Of a stretch of DNA of 64,000 nucleotides, positions 17,139 through 25,557 are shown in pieces. The notes beneath the pieces are model-generated. The model saw only the letters and a list, made by a program, of their open reading frames with translations. It was not told the origin of the DNA and did no database searches. Each line of letters starts with the position of its first letter. Position 1 is the stretch's first letter. The stretch lies in contig NZ_CP076024.1 of the NCBI RefSeq assembly GCF_022788635.1, positions 2,046,001-2,110,000 on the forward strand, written 5' to 3'. This DNA is from Methylobacter sp. S3L5C (GTDB lineage Bacteria; Pseudomonadota; Gammaproteobacteria; Methylococcales; Methylomonadaceae). A program made the translations under genes and the position numbers.

Positions 17139-17519
17139 TTAAGCAGACAAGACAGTTTTAATGCCACTGATTGGAATATCGCCTTTATATAATTGTTTGG
17201 CAAAGTCCGGGATTAATTTTGTCATCCTGCGCTCATAATCACCTTCCCACACTTCCTTTAGTTTATCCCTCGCCAACTCATTGATATGTGCTTTACCTGA
17301 TGCGTCAATTAAAACCATTGCCGTATCCTCTTTGTCCGTTATATCATTTTTATGCGTGGTGATTGCAAAGACGAAGTCATCTTTATCTTTAATCAGGGTT
17401 GCTAATAATTCGTCCAATAACTCTTCAAACTCATATTCATATAGATCCTGTTCCATTTTTCCGTCATTGAGCAAAGCATTTTTTAATACTATTTTTAGGT
17501 CTTTTGCTGTTGTTTTCAT
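17139..17519 (-). CDS. unrecognised small protein
   Basis: 126 residues with no signal peptide or membrane segment. The central part DDFVFAITTHKNDITDKEDTA followed by MVLIDASGKAHINE looks like a small alpha/beta domain; the N-terminus is helical and acidic. No family recognised. It is 24 bp downstream of the next small gene and 29 bp upstream of the 16603 gene, all on the minus strand, suggesting one transcript of small unknown genes. Confidence 0.58.
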   Translation of the reverse strand: MKTTAKDLKIVLKNALLNDGKMEQDLYEYEFEELLDELLATLIKDKDDFVFAITTHKNDITDKEDTAMVLIDASGKAHINELARDKLKEVWEGDYERRMTKLIPDFAKQLYKGDIPISGIKTVLSA

Positions 17520-17543
17520 GGTCTTAAGATTGATTAATAGGTT

Positions 17544-17876
17544 TTATTCTGCCAACAGAGTAGCAATAGCTGACTTGGCATTGCACTGCGCAGTTACTTC
17601 TGCCAACTGTAATTCATTCAATTTATGTTTGATAGCTTCAGTGCCATTAAAGTCAAATGCTTGATAATCCTTTTTGGCAAAGGTAACGATTTGGCACTTC
17701 TTGAATGGCTGGTTTTCAAACGGCATTTTTGTGGGAGTCAGATTTAATGGTGCATTTCCTTCCAAACCGGGCGCATAAATCATAAATTCACCTTTCATCG
17801 CCAGCACTGCACGATACTGATTGGCACCGGTTAAATACAAGTACCCTACTTCAACCTCTTTTTCTTTTAATTTCAT
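17544..17876 (-). CDS. unrecognised small protein
   Basis: About 110 residues starting MKLKEKEVEVGYLYLTGANQ. The frame is open further upstream to a TTG at 17936 and an ATG at 17903. I prefer the ATG at 17876 because AAGGA lies about 10 bp before it and the sequence starts at the folded part. It appears beta-rich (GYLYLTG, RAVLAMKGEFMIYAPG) with a helical end. No family recognised and no export signal. It is first of the three small unrecognised genes and follows the epimerase-like gene. Confidence 0.55.
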   Translation of the reverse strand: MKLKEKEVEVGYLYLTGANQYRAVLAMKGEFMIYAPGLEGNAPLNLTPTKMPFENQPFKKCQIVTFAKKDYQAFDFNGTEAIKHKLNELQLAEVTAQCNAKSAIATLLAE

Positions 17877-17952
17877 CTTACTAAATTCCTTGATTTGTTT
17901 CATTCCAACAAAACTTAATGCCTGTTTTTTTGGCAAGATAACACGGATTTAA

Positions 17953-18675
17953 TCATAATATATCCACAAAACCTGTTCTTGTCGCGCATATCGTAAACAC
18001 CATGACCAGTTCTTCGTTCTTAACAAGTGTTAATGGTTTCGGCAAGCCGTCTTGGGCCGGTTGATTCCCGATAACTGGCTCTATACAGACATACTGCTGT
18101 TTTTTATCACTCCAGATAACAAACACAATAGAGAGATTTTCAGTTATCGGCGATAGGTTGCAATTAATTGATACGGTGTAATTGGCTGTTGTAAGTTTGA
18201 CTTCTTCGGATAACGACGCTGCTTTATATTTTTGCATACTGTCGTGTGGTAGTGATGCTGTGTCTATCCGAGTGGCCCCAATATTAATAAAACTGTTTTG
18301 CGTGACCGAAAAGTAGGGGTGAAACCCTGGCCGAACCCAAGCCGTGTCTGATAATGCGCGGATGGTTGTGGTTACTTTAAGCGTTTTACTATTTATTGCT
18401 TCGATTTCTTCCCAATCGGTAATAACATCAATATTACCCCAGTTATTTTCGGCAGGAGCTGAAAGGTTTTTTGTGTGTGGCAACTTATTATCGCAAGGAG
18501 TTGTTCTATATTCGCCGTGTTTAATGCTAAATGGCGGAGATAGCGCCTCAAAATTGGGTATACAAAGGAATACTCCGCCACGGGAACTACCATTTTCTTT
18601 ACTATGCAGTGGCTCGACAATATTAATATCATCCAATTGCCAATTTGTTAGGGTGCCAGTATCGTTGAATTTCAT
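17953..18675 (-). CDS. aldose-1-epimerase-like (galactose mutarotase fold) protein
   Basis: 240 residues. It shows mutarotase-superfamily signatures: GFHPYF near residue 120, whose His is a catalytic-site residue, and YVCIEPV near residue 197, whose Glu is the catalytic base position. It is shorter than typical GalM (about 330-350) and closer to the compact hexose-6-phosphate mutarotase-like members (about 270-300), so the N-terminal strands are reduced. The predicted role is anomer interconversion of a sugar or sugar phosphate in the cytoplasm; the substrate is unknown. No sugar operon is adjacent. Confidence 0.68.
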   Translation of the reverse strand: MKFNDTGTLTNWQLDDINIVEPLHSKENGSSRGGVFLCIPNFEALSPPFSIKHGEYRTTPCDNKLPHTKNLSAPAENNWGNIDVITDWEEIEAINSKTLKVTTTIRALSDTAWVRPGFHPYFSVTQNSFINIGATRIDTASLPHDSMQKYKAASLSEEVKLTTANYTVSINCNLSPITENLSIVFVIWSDKKQQYVCIEPVIGNQPAQDGLPKPLTLVKNEELVMVFTICATRTGFVDIL

Positions 18676-18899
18676 AATAAGAAGTAAGTAGTTAAGGGCT
18701 CATTAGTTATCATGCTTGGCAGAATGTTCCGACGGAAAGCCGTACCTTTTAATTATTTATGTCGACTTAAATAGTCAGAGATCAACTAAGTGTGTTGAGT
18801 TGTTGTGTGAGCCCACGAATCCTGAATCAATATTGACCAGGAGGGCAGTGTGAAAAAATTAAACCGTCAAAATCAAGAAAGTGATTTTTCAGCAGGCAT

Positions 18900-18932
18900 A
18901 AAAAAAGCGCAGTCTGTGATAAGTAAGCGCTT
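18900..18932 (-). terminator. intrinsic terminator after tRNA-Arg
   Basis: On the minus strand AAGCGC and GCGCTT, 16 nt apart, form a stem directly followed by a run of T. It lies about 20 bp beyond the tRNA 3' end, in the right orientation to end the tRNA (or rep-tRNA) transcript. Confidence 0.7.
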
Positions 18933-18951
18933 ATTTTTATTACTTAATTTG

Positions 18952-19028
18952 TGGTGCGCCCTAGTGGATTCGAACCACCGACCACAGCCTTCGGAGGGCT
19001 GTACTCTATCCAGCTGAGCTAAGGGCGC
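18952..19028 (-). tRNA. tRNA-Arg (anticodon CCG)
   Basis: The minus strand folds as a standard cloverleaf. The acceptor stem GCGCCCT pairs with AGGGCGC, the D-arm is AGCTCAGCTGGATAGAGT, and the anticodon stem ACAGCC/GGCTGT encloses loop CTCCGAA with anticodon CCG. The T-arm includes GGTTCGAATCC, and the encoded CCA end is at 18954-18952. It decodes CGG. It lies 35 bp downstream of rep and before a terminator. Confidence 0.96.
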
Positions 19029-19063
19029 TTAAGACCAAGCATTGTAACTGATCAGCAAGGTGA

Positions 19064-21085
19064 TTACGATAACATTGTTTTTAAGTTGGCCAGATTGGCT
19101 TTGCCGCGTTCCTTGATAACTTCGGGGGTTAGCTGTTTTTTATTAATCCATTCAAGATCATCGGCCGGCAATTCATTTAGAAACCGGCTGGGTTCACATT
19201 CAGTGATTTCGCCATAACGTTTACGATGTGTACAGTAACTAAAAGTGCAGGTACGCTGGGCGCGGGTGATACCTACGTAAGCCAGACGGCGCTCTTCTTC
19301 TATATTATCGGTTTCAATGCTGTTTTGATGAGGCAGGATATTTTCTTCTATGCCAATCAGAAAAACATGCGGAAATTCCAGGCCTTTGGCGGCATGCAGG
19401 GTCATTAAGCTCACCTGATCGCTCACTTCTGCTTCCTGATTACGTTCCATAATATCCATCAACATAATCTTGGCGACAATCTCAGCCAGGGATTTATTGT
19501 TCTTGTTGCCATGCTCTGCTTGGGAATCCTTGTCGGCGATGCGCTTAAGCCATTCGACCAGCTCGTGGACATTTTTAATTTTACGATCAGCGGACTCTTT
19601 GCTTTTACTGTCTTCTCTTAAAAATTGCTCATAACCGATTTGATTAATCACCTGTTCGATCACGGCAAAGGTGTCGCCCTTGTCAATACGATCTGCCGTA
19701 TCAATAACCCAGCTGTGGAATTTTTGCAACCGCTGGATGGCTTTCTCTGAGAGTTTTTGGGTTAAGCCCAGTTCGGTGCTGGCCGCAAATAAACCGATAT
19801 GTCGGTCATTGGCATAAGTGCCGAGTTTTTCCATAGTCGTCGGGCCGATTTCGCGCCGGGGTGTGTTGATGATGCGTAAGTAAGCGGCATCATCATCCTG
19901 GTTAACAAATAAACGCAGGTAAGCCAGTATGTCTTTGATTTCCGGATTGGCAAAAAATGACGAGCTACCACTAATCAGATAAGGCACGTTGTTTTCCCTC
20001 AGACCTTGTTCAAATAATCGGGATTGATGATTGCCTCGGTATAAAATCGCATAATCTTGATAGCTACCACCGGTTTTAAATTTATGATGAACAATTTCCG
20101 AGATGACTTGTTTGGCTTCATCCTGGTCATTTTTATGACTTAAAACACGCAGTGAATCACCGTAACCCAATTCACTCCAGAGTTTTTTTTCAAAAGCATG
20201 AGGATTATTGGCAATCAGATGATTGGCCACCTTGAGTATGCGTCCTGTTGAGCGGTAATTTTGTTCCAGCTTGATCACTTGCAGGCGGGTAAAGTCTTTT
20301 TGTAATTGCGCCAGATTTTCCGGTTGCGCTCCACGCCATGCATAAATCGACTGATCATCATCACCTACAACAGTAAAGCGTCCCAGTGTTCCAGCGATTA
20401 ATTTTACCAACTGGTATTGGGTGATATTGGTATCCTGATATTCATCCACCAGCAAATAACGGATTTTATTTTGCCATTTTTCCAACACGGCGGGGTGCTG
20501 CTGAAACAGCAATACCGGCAACAAAATCAAGTCGTCAAAATCGACGGCATTATAGGCTTTTAAACTGCGGGTATATTCGTTGTAAAGTCCGGCTGCCGAA
20601 TATTGATCGCGATTTACTGTGGCTAGTGCCTGTTCCGGGGTTACAAAGGCATTTTTCCATTGACCGATTAGATGGGCATAAGTATCAAGATTATCGATAT
20701 CACAATCTTTTGCGCCATGATTGATCAGGTTTTTTAGCAGGGTTTGTTTGTCTTGTTCATCAAACAGCGTAATCGCCGCTTTATAAGCCAACACTTTATG
20801 TTCTTTTCGTAAGATATCCAACCCTAATGAATGAAACGTAGAAACCCGTAAGCCCCGAATCTGGGTGTCATCGAGTAGTTTTGAAACCCGACTTTTCATT
20901 TCCCGTGCCGCTTTGTTGGTAAAAGTTACCGCTGCAATATGCCGTGCAGGTAAGCCTTGCTTAACCAGATAAGCGATTTTTTCGGTAATCACCCGCGTTT
21001 TACCACTCCCCGCACCGGCAAGGACTAATAAAGGGTGATCTATCGCTTTAACAGCGGCTTGTTGTTGGGGATTTAGTTTGGTCAT
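19064..21085 (-). CDS. rep: ATP-dependent DNA helicase Rep
   Basis: 673 residues, the same length as E. coli Rep. It is a superfamily 1A 3'-5' helicase with Walker A AGAGSGKTRVI near residue 22, LLVDEYQDTN, VVGDDDQSIYAWRG, LEQNYRST, and the C-terminal motifs VSLMTLHAAKGLEFPHV and EERRLAYVGITRA. Its role is clearing proteins and restarting stalled replication forks with the replisome. The N-terminus MTKLNPQQQAAV and the Rep-specific SELGYGDSLRVLS segment favour Rep over UvrD. Transcription probably continues toward the tRNA gene. Confidence 0.95.
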   Translation of the reverse strand: MTKLNPQQQAAVKAIDHPLLVLAGAGSGKTRVITEKIAYLVKQGLPARHIAAVTFTNKAAREMKSRVSKLLDDTQIRGLRVSTFHSLGLDILRKEHKVLAYKAAITLFDEQDKQTLLKNLINHGAKDCDIDNLDTYAHLIGQWKNAFVTPEQALATVNRDQYSAAGLYNEYTRSLKAYNAVDFDDLILLPVLLFQQHPAVLEKWQNKIRYLLVDEYQDTNITQYQLVKLIAGTLGRFTVVGDDDQSIYAWRGAQPENLAQLQKDFTRLQVIKLEQNYRSTGRILKVANHLIANNPHAFEKKLWSELGYGDSLRVLSHKNDQDEAKQVISEIVHHKFKTGGSYQDYAILYRGNHQSRLFEQGLRENNVPYLISGSSSFFANPEIKDILAYLRLFVNQDDDAAYLRIINTPRREIGPTTMEKLGTYANDRHIGLFAASTELGLTQKLSEKAIQRLQKFHSWVIDTADRIDKGDTFAVIEQVINQIGYEQFLREDSKSKESADRKIKNVHELVEWLKRIADKDSQAEHGNKNNKSLAEIVAKIMLMDIMERNQEAEVSDQVSLMTLHAAKGLEFPHVFLIGIEENILPHQNSIETDNIEEERRLAYVGITRAQRTCTFSYCTHRKRYGEITECEPSRFLNELPADDLEWINKKQLTPEVIKERGKANLANLKTMLS

Positions 21086-21165
21086 TGGGATAGAAAGTCA
21101 GGATTAAGTGGTTTAACCCTATAGTGGTATTACAGTTGTTGGATAAGGCTGTTTATAATTTTTCA

Positions 21166-21411
21166 ATCCCGTTGCCTTGATAAGACAGAAAAAATTCCGG
21201 CGAAAATATTAGGATATATCTTTGTTATTATACCTGTTTTTAATCGTCAGTTTATAGGATCTACTTTTATCAAGGGTCTATCCGGTCTTTATTTTATGGC
21301 GTTCTTGATAAAATGACTATGCTGGGTTACAGCCATTCTGATTGCTGATTAACAAGCTATTTCAGCCAGTTATGCCGGTGTATCCAGGCACTTACTGGCT
21401 GAGGTTTTTTG
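21166..21411 (+). ncRNA. candidate small RNA ending at a strong terminator
   Basis: TATAAT at 21154-21159 has a poor -35 (TTACAG) 18 bp upstream, giving a start near 21166. The end would be the terminator at 21363-21411. The predicted transcript is about 245 nt, antisense to no annotated gene, and carries no convincing ORF. I do not recognise it as a known RNA family. This is inferred from signals only. Confidence 0.25.
21363..21411 (+). terminator. orphan plus-strand intrinsic terminator
   Basis: CAGCCAGT (21363-21370), continued by TATGCC, pairs with GGCACTTACTGGCTG (21387-21401). The loop is GGTGTATCCA, and six T follow from 21405. It works only on the plus strand, while both flanking genes are on the minus strand. 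Confidence 0.6.
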
Positions 21412-21512
21412 GTAATCAGGTTCTTTTTTAGGGATGCCTGTTTTGTATTTTTGAAGTGATTAAAGACTTATAATTTAGCCTTAATCATTTTTAATTTTTA
21501 AAGTAATATCAA

Positions 21513-22265
21513 TCAATTTGAATAGGCTCTGATAATTTCTTTAACAATGCCTGAGCGAACGATATCTTCAACCGTAAATTCTACTATGCCTACTTTTTTG
21601 GTATGTTTAAGCCGGTTAACGGCATCGGCAAGCCCTGATTGAGAAGGAATATCTTTCTGTTCCAAATCACCATCAATGATAACTTTACAGTTATCCCCAA
21701 TACGCGTTAAGAACAGCTTCATTTGGCCTGGCGTGGTATTTTGTGCCTCGTCCAAAATTGCCCAGCAATTTTTAAAAGTACGTCCGCGCATAAAGGCCAA
21801 AGGCATGGCACATATACGTTTGTGCTTTATCAGATAGTCTACTTGTGACCGCCCCAGTCTTTCGTTAAGTATGTCTCGAAAGGGCTCAATGTATGGTGCG
21901 TATTTTTCTTCCAGTTCTCCCGGGATAAAACCAAATTTTTCGCCTGCCTCAACACCAGGCCTGGTAAGTATAATGCGGTCAATCTTTTTTTCTCTTAGCA
22001 TGTCGGCAGCCAATCCGGCTGCGACGTAGCTTTTTCCTGTGCCGGCGGGCCCTATGCCAAAGGTTATTATGTTATCCAAAATTGCCTTTATATAAGATCC
22101 TTGCGCTTTTGTAAGTGCCTGTACAGGTTCTAAAACTCTTCTTTCTATGACAAGATCAACTATATCAAGTAGCTCAAAATCATCATTTTTGGTGATTTTT
22201 CGATTATCTCTTCTGCGATAACTCATTTCTCTTTCAGATGTTTTCATTGCAGCTTTTTTGGACAT
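21513..22265 (-). CDS. phoH: PhoH-like ATPase
   Basis: 250 residues, essentially a single PhoH domain. Walker A is GIGPAGTGKSYVA near residue 71, ILTRPGVEAGEKFGFIPG is the PhoH signature, and the Walker B-type AILDEAQN is followed by IDGDLEQKDIP. PhoH proteins are cytoplasmic ATPases/putative RNA helicases of uncertain role, often linked to RNA metabolism or phosphate stress. This one lacks the N-terminal KH-like part of PhoL (YbeZ) and is not next to ybeY, so it is the separate short PhoH class. The start has GGGAG about 9 bp upstream. It appears monocistronic. Confidence 0.88.
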   Translation of the reverse strand: MSKKAAMKTSEREMSYRRRDNRKITKNDDFELLDIVDLVIERRVLEPVQALTKAQGSYIKAILDNIITFGIGPAGTGKSYVAAGLAADMLREKKIDRIILTRPGVEAGEKFGFIPGELEEKYAPYIEPFRDILNERLGRSQVDYLIKHKRICAMPLAFMRGRTFKNCWAILDEAQNTTPGQMKLFLTRIGDNCKVIIDGDLEQKDIPSQSGLADAVNRLKHTKKVGIVEFTVEDIVRSGIVKEIIRAYSN

Positions 22266-22953
22266 GCACTCACTCCCAGTTATTACATTAACAATCGGTC
22301 AGTATTTTTTGTCGGCATACTTTAGAACTATTTGAACTTAACTTAATTAAAGTATAGATATTTCTTGGTTTGTGGTGATTTTTTTTGCTTTGAGACGGGT
22401 TAATTTGCGGATAAATTATCTGCGTGAGCCGGGCGTCAGCTTTGGCTGGAGTGATCGGTTGGACTCCCGACCATAGTCTGATTCGACAGCAAATCACGGG
22501 GATGAATGCCATGTGCTAATTGTGGCAAGTTTGATAGGGTCGTAGGGTTTAACGTTGATAAAATTACGGCAAGATTTTTGATGTTCATTCAACATAATAA
22601 CAATCCTTGAATCTGCAAAATCAGGCTTTATTATTGAAGTAACTTATGACAGGGTCATGACGGTTTGGCTAAATTTTAATTACCGGTAAATCGCTGTGGA
22701 AGGTGATTCTTTAACATGTTTCTTTTTCAAAGAAGTACGACGAAAAATCAAACGGAAGGCGTTAAATGGCAAAAGCAGGTTGCCGTTTAACGGATTTATG
22801 GATGGTGCTATTTTTATAGTCTTTTCGTAAAGACGTGCAGTAAGGTAAAATAGATCTTAATCATGTTGAGTCAAATTAAAAATAAGTATTAAATCTTGTC
22901 TTGTTTGCCTACCCAATTGATCAATAAAATCTACTAAATAAAGGAGAAATATC
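22266..22953. other. long intergenic region, no gene seen
   Basis: 688 bp between the divergent phoH-like gene and the small exported protein gene. I see no supported ORF, RNA gene or long repeat. The frame at 22288-22512 has no signature. The right end contains AAAGGAGAA (RBS of the 22954 gene). The length suggests regulatory sequence for both sides or decayed DNA. Confidence 0.4.
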
Positions 22954-23355
22954 ATGAGAAAAAGTTTGTTTTTGACTGCCGCGCTACTGGTTTCGGGCAG
23001 TGCCTTGGCGGCGACTGATCACTATGTGCTACGCGATGGAAATCATGTTCAACATTTAAAAATCACCACCCTTAAAGATGATATTACGGTCAGTGCCGAC
23101 GTTAATTTTGAGCCGAATGCCAGCGAAGTAGACGCTAAACCTTGCACTGGAGAAGTTTCAGGTCAAGCCACACTGGTTAGTGAAAATCAATTGCTTATGA
23201 AGCAACGTTCGGTAGTCGAAGCGACTTATTGCGAGCTGAAAGTTAATCTTACTCCGACTGGCGCGATAGTTGAGCAATCCAAGGATTGCGACAACTTTGC
23301 TCCGGGTATCTGTCGCTTCTCTACCGATGGCAAGGAATTGGTTAAAATCAAATAA
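22954..23355 (+). CDS. small exported protein of unknown function
   Basis: 133 residues. The signal peptide MRKSLFLTAALLVSGSALA is cleaved before ATDHY. The mature part is about 114 residues, beta-rich (DHYVLRDGNHVQHLKITTL), with four cysteines that could form two disulfides (PCTGE, TYCELK, KDCDN, GICRF). It is likely periplasmic or secreted. A strong RBS, AAAGGAGAA, lies just before the ATG. No family recognised. It stands alone, convergent with comM, with a GGGTACGCA palindrome just after the stop. Confidence 0.72.
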   Translation: MRKSLFLTAALLVSGSALAATDHYVLRDGNHVQHLKITTLKDDITVSADVNFEPNASEVDAKPCTGEVSGQATLVSENQLLMKQRSVVEATYCELKVNLTPTGAIVEQSKDCDNFAPGICRFSTDGKELVKIK

Positions 23356-23366
23356 TTGGATGTGTA

Positions 23367-23385
23367 GGGTACGCATTGCGTACCC
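23367..23385. repeat. perfect palindrome between convergent genes
   Basis: GGGTACGCA, one T, then TGCGTACCC: a perfect 9-bp stem right after the small exported protein gene and before the end of the convergent comM gene. There is no T-run. It resembles the dispersed GTAGGGTACGCA-type repeats of Gammaproteobacteria and may also end transcription. Confidence 0.6.
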
Positions 23386-23423
23386 TTGGCCCTATCAGGT
23401 GTATGAGGCTTTGCTGATACCCT

Positions 23424-24932
23424 CTACACGCTACGATCCAGCTTGCGATAGCTAATCGCTTCACTCAAATGCTTGATTTCTATGTGTTCTGAGTTGGCCA
23501 AATCAGCAATAGTCCGCGCCAATTTTAAGATCCGATGATAAGCTCGGTGTGACAAACCAAATTTGTCCATAGCTTGCTCTAAAAGTTGGTGGCTTTGCTC
23601 GGATAGTACGCATAGCTTTTTAACTTCTTTTGCGGTTAATTCAGAATTCGCTTTGCCGCTACGCGCTACCGCCATGTTGCGTGCAGCGACTACACGTGCT
23701 CTGATGGTCGCGCTGCTTTCCTCGCCGCCCGGTGTACCTTTGCGCAACACTTCATGGGATATGCGCGGCACTTCCAGGTGCATATCAATGCGATCCAATA
23801 ACGGCCCAGATACTCTTGCCCGATACCGCATGACTTGTTCCGAGGAGCAATGACAGCGCCCGGAGGCATCACCCAAATAGCCGCAAGGACAGGGGTTCAT
23901 TGCGGCAATTAACTGAAAGCGTGCCGGAAAATCAACTTGCCGGGCTGCGCGTGAAATAGTGATATGTCCTGTCTCCAGGGGTTCGCGTAAAACTTCCAAT
24001 ACCCTACGATCAAATTCAGGCAATTCATCAAGAAATAACGTCCCGTTGTGAGCGAGGGATATTTCGCCCGGCCTGGGATTACTGCCGCCGCCGACCAAAG
24101 CCGCCGCTGAGGCGGTATGATGAGGTGCGCGATAAGGCGGTTTTAGCCAGTTGGCAACATCCAGACCTTGATCGCTAATAGAAGCAATAGCGGCAGTTTC
24201 TTGGGCTTGTTGTTCGGTTAATAACGGTAAAATAGTCGGCAATCGTGCGGCAATCATGGATTTTCCGGTGCCGGGAGGCCCAAGCATAATTAAATTATGT
24301 GCACCGGCGGCGGCAATTTCAAAAGCTCTTTTAACATGATATTGGCCATGGACATCCGCAAAATCCAGGTCATCTTTAGGTTCTGGTGGTTCGGTTTGTT
24401 GAAATTCGGGTTGTATTTGTGTCTGTCCGCTGAGATGAGCACAGACTTCTAACAAGTGTAATGCGGGGATAATTTCAATACCTTTAACCAGAGCAGCTTC
24501 GGCGGTATTTTCTTTGGGCAGGATTAGTTTTCTTTTGTGATTTCTGGCTTGTATGGCAATAGGAAGAACGCCTTTGACAGGGCGTAATTCTCCACCCAGG
24601 GACAGTTCGCCAATACATTCATATTGCTTAAGATTAGCCTGGGGGATTTGGCCGGACGCCGCTAAAATTCCTAAAGCAATGGCTAAATCAAAACGACCAC
24701 CTTCTTTCGGTAAATCGGCAGGGGCCAGATTGACGGTAATGCGCTGGGCGGGAAATTCAAAGCGGGAATTTAATAACGCACCCCGAACACGGTCTTTACT
24801 CTCTTTGACGGCAGTTTCCGGCAAGCCGACAATATTTAACGCAGGTAAGCCGTTAGAAATATGAACTTCAACCATTACCAGAGGTGCTTCGATTCCTGAA
24901 CGTCCCCGGCTAAAGATAACAGCTAAGCCCAT
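23424..24932 (-). CDS. comM: YifB/ComM family Mg-chelatase-like AAA+ ATPase
   Basis: 502 residues. The N-terminal Lon-protease-like domain (VEVHISNGLPALNIVGLP) spans about residues 1-170. A Mg-chelatase-type AAA+ core follows with Walker A LGPPGTGKSMIAARLP near residue 218 and LFLDELPEFDRRVLEVLREP, and then a C-terminal Mg-chelatase domain with the Cys-containing MNPCPCGYLGD loop. ComM is a hexameric helicase that promotes branch migration during integration of transformed DNA. It is common in species not known to be competent. ubiK lies upstream on the same strand, a frequent pairing. Confidence 0.92.
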   Translation of the reverse strand: MGLAVIFSRGRSGIEAPLVMVEVHISNGLPALNIVGLPETAVKESKDRVRGALLNSRFEFPAQRITVNLAPADLPKEGGRFDLAIALGILAASGQIPQANLKQYECIGELSLGGELRPVKGVLPIAIQARNHKRKLILPKENTAEAALVKGIEIIPALHLLEVCAHLSGQTQIQPEFQQTEPPEPKDDLDFADVHGQYHVKRAFEIAAAGAHNLIMLGPPGTGKSMIAARLPTILPLLTEQQAQETAAIASISDQGLDVANWLKPPYRAPHHTASAAALVGGGSNPRPGEISLAHNGTLFLDELPEFDRRVLEVLREPLETGHITISRAARQVDFPARFQLIAAMNPCPCGYLGDASGRCHCSSEQVMRYRARVSGPLLDRIDMHLEVPRISHEVLRKGTPGGEESSATIRARVVAARNMAVARSGKANSELTAKEVKKLCVLSEQSHQLLEQAMDKFGLSHRAYHRILKLARTIADLANSEHIEIKHLSEAISYRKLDRSV

Positions 24933-25227
24933 GGCACTTTTGAATGGTTGTTATGTTTTTGTAGCGCCATTATAAAATCCCCGGCATTCCAATCATGAAT
25001 ATTGCATTGTAGGAGCGGGTCGCGCCCACGATGTTTTGGTAACGCTGCCGGTGCTGATTCGCATCGCTCGCAACCTAAAATCTTTAACAGTAACTATAGA
25101 CTTTTAGAGATTAAATTTTCAGTTCTCGTCGCTGTATACTCATACAGATAACATCCCTTGAAGGATGGTATCTGTCGATAGAAAAATTATTTATCTGAAA
25201 ATGGTTAAGCCAAAGAGTGACTTAACC
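24933..25227. other. intergenic region with REP-like repeat and hairpin
   Basis: 25009-25031 reads GTAGGAGCGGGTCGCGCCCACGA-like, matching the REP-type sequence widespread in Gammaproteobacteria, with the inner inverted GGGTCGCGCCC at 25017-25027. Near 25143-25174, CAGATA..ATCC and GGAT..TATCTG form a hairpin beyond the ubiK stop without a T-run. No gene seen. Confidence 0.5.
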
Positions 25228-25488
25228 TTACAATTCTTCTTTGTTAAGAACAGTGCTTTCCATTGCCGATACACGTTTTTCGAGGTCTTCCAGTTTTGAG
25301 CGGGTTTTTGCCAGAACCATCTTTTGTACTTCAAATTCTTCTCGGGTAACCAAATCCAGTTTACCTAATGCACCTTGTAAAATGGCATTAAAAGTTTTTT
25401 CCAGATCTTCTTTGAGGTTGTTCAGGCCGGGAGGAATGGCGCTAGCCAAACGATTGGCAATATCATCAATAGCTTTAGGGTCAAACAT
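25228..25488 (-). CDS. ubiK: ubiquinone biosynthesis accessory factor UbiK (BMFP)
   Basis: 86 residues. The N-terminal amphipathic segment MFDPKAIDDIANRLASAIPP is followed by a C-terminal trimeric coiled coil, with REEFEVQKMVLAKTRSKLED as the family signature. UbiK assists the Ubi metabolon in aerobic ubiquinone synthesis, binding UbiJ and lipids. The length matches the family (80-100). It is cytoplasmic and membrane-associated. It lies upstream of comM on the minus strand and downstream of speE, from which it is separated by a terminator. Confidence 0.88.
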   Translation of the reverse strand: MFDPKAIDDIANRLASAIPPGLNNLKEDLEKTFNAILQGALGKLDLVTREEFEVQKMVLAKTRSKLEDLEKRVSAMESTVLNKEEL

Positions 25489-25518
25489 GGGTCACACTCA
25501 TACAAAAAATTAAAAGGT

Positions 25519-25550
25519 ACAAGGTGTAAACAATGATTGTTACACCTTGT
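25519..25550 (-). terminator. terminator after speE
   Basis: The arms ACAAGGTGTAAACAA (25519-25533) and TTGTTACACCTTGT (25537-25550) pair almost perfectly around TGA. In the minus-strand direction the stem is followed by T-rich sequence, so it would end the speE message just before ubiK. Confidence 0.7.
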
Positions 25551-25557
25551 ATTTTAG

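Larger units (their letters stand above)
21086..21512. other. intergenic region between rep and phoH-like gene
   Basis: A 427-bp gap between two minus-strand genes. Its notable content is a strong hairpin with a T-run that reads as a terminator on the plus strand (21363-21411), plus an upstream TATAAT at 21154-21159 on the same strand. Together they suggest an unannotated plus-strand small RNA, listed separately. No protein-coding frame is convincing. Confidence 0.5.

Noticed and set aside
17281-17664. 127-codon plus-strand frame opposite two small minus-strand genes
   Set aside because: It covers two genes and the gap between them, is Ser-rich with antisense-like composition, and lacks an RBS.
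18850-19016. Plus-strand frame beginning GTGAAAAAATTA with an AGGAGG upstream
   Set aside because: Its C-terminal half is the antisense of tRNA-Arg (a known source of false ORFs).
22288-22512. 74-codon minus-strand frame upstream of the phoH-like gene
   Set aside because: No recognisable domain and low-complexity composition; more likely leader DNA.
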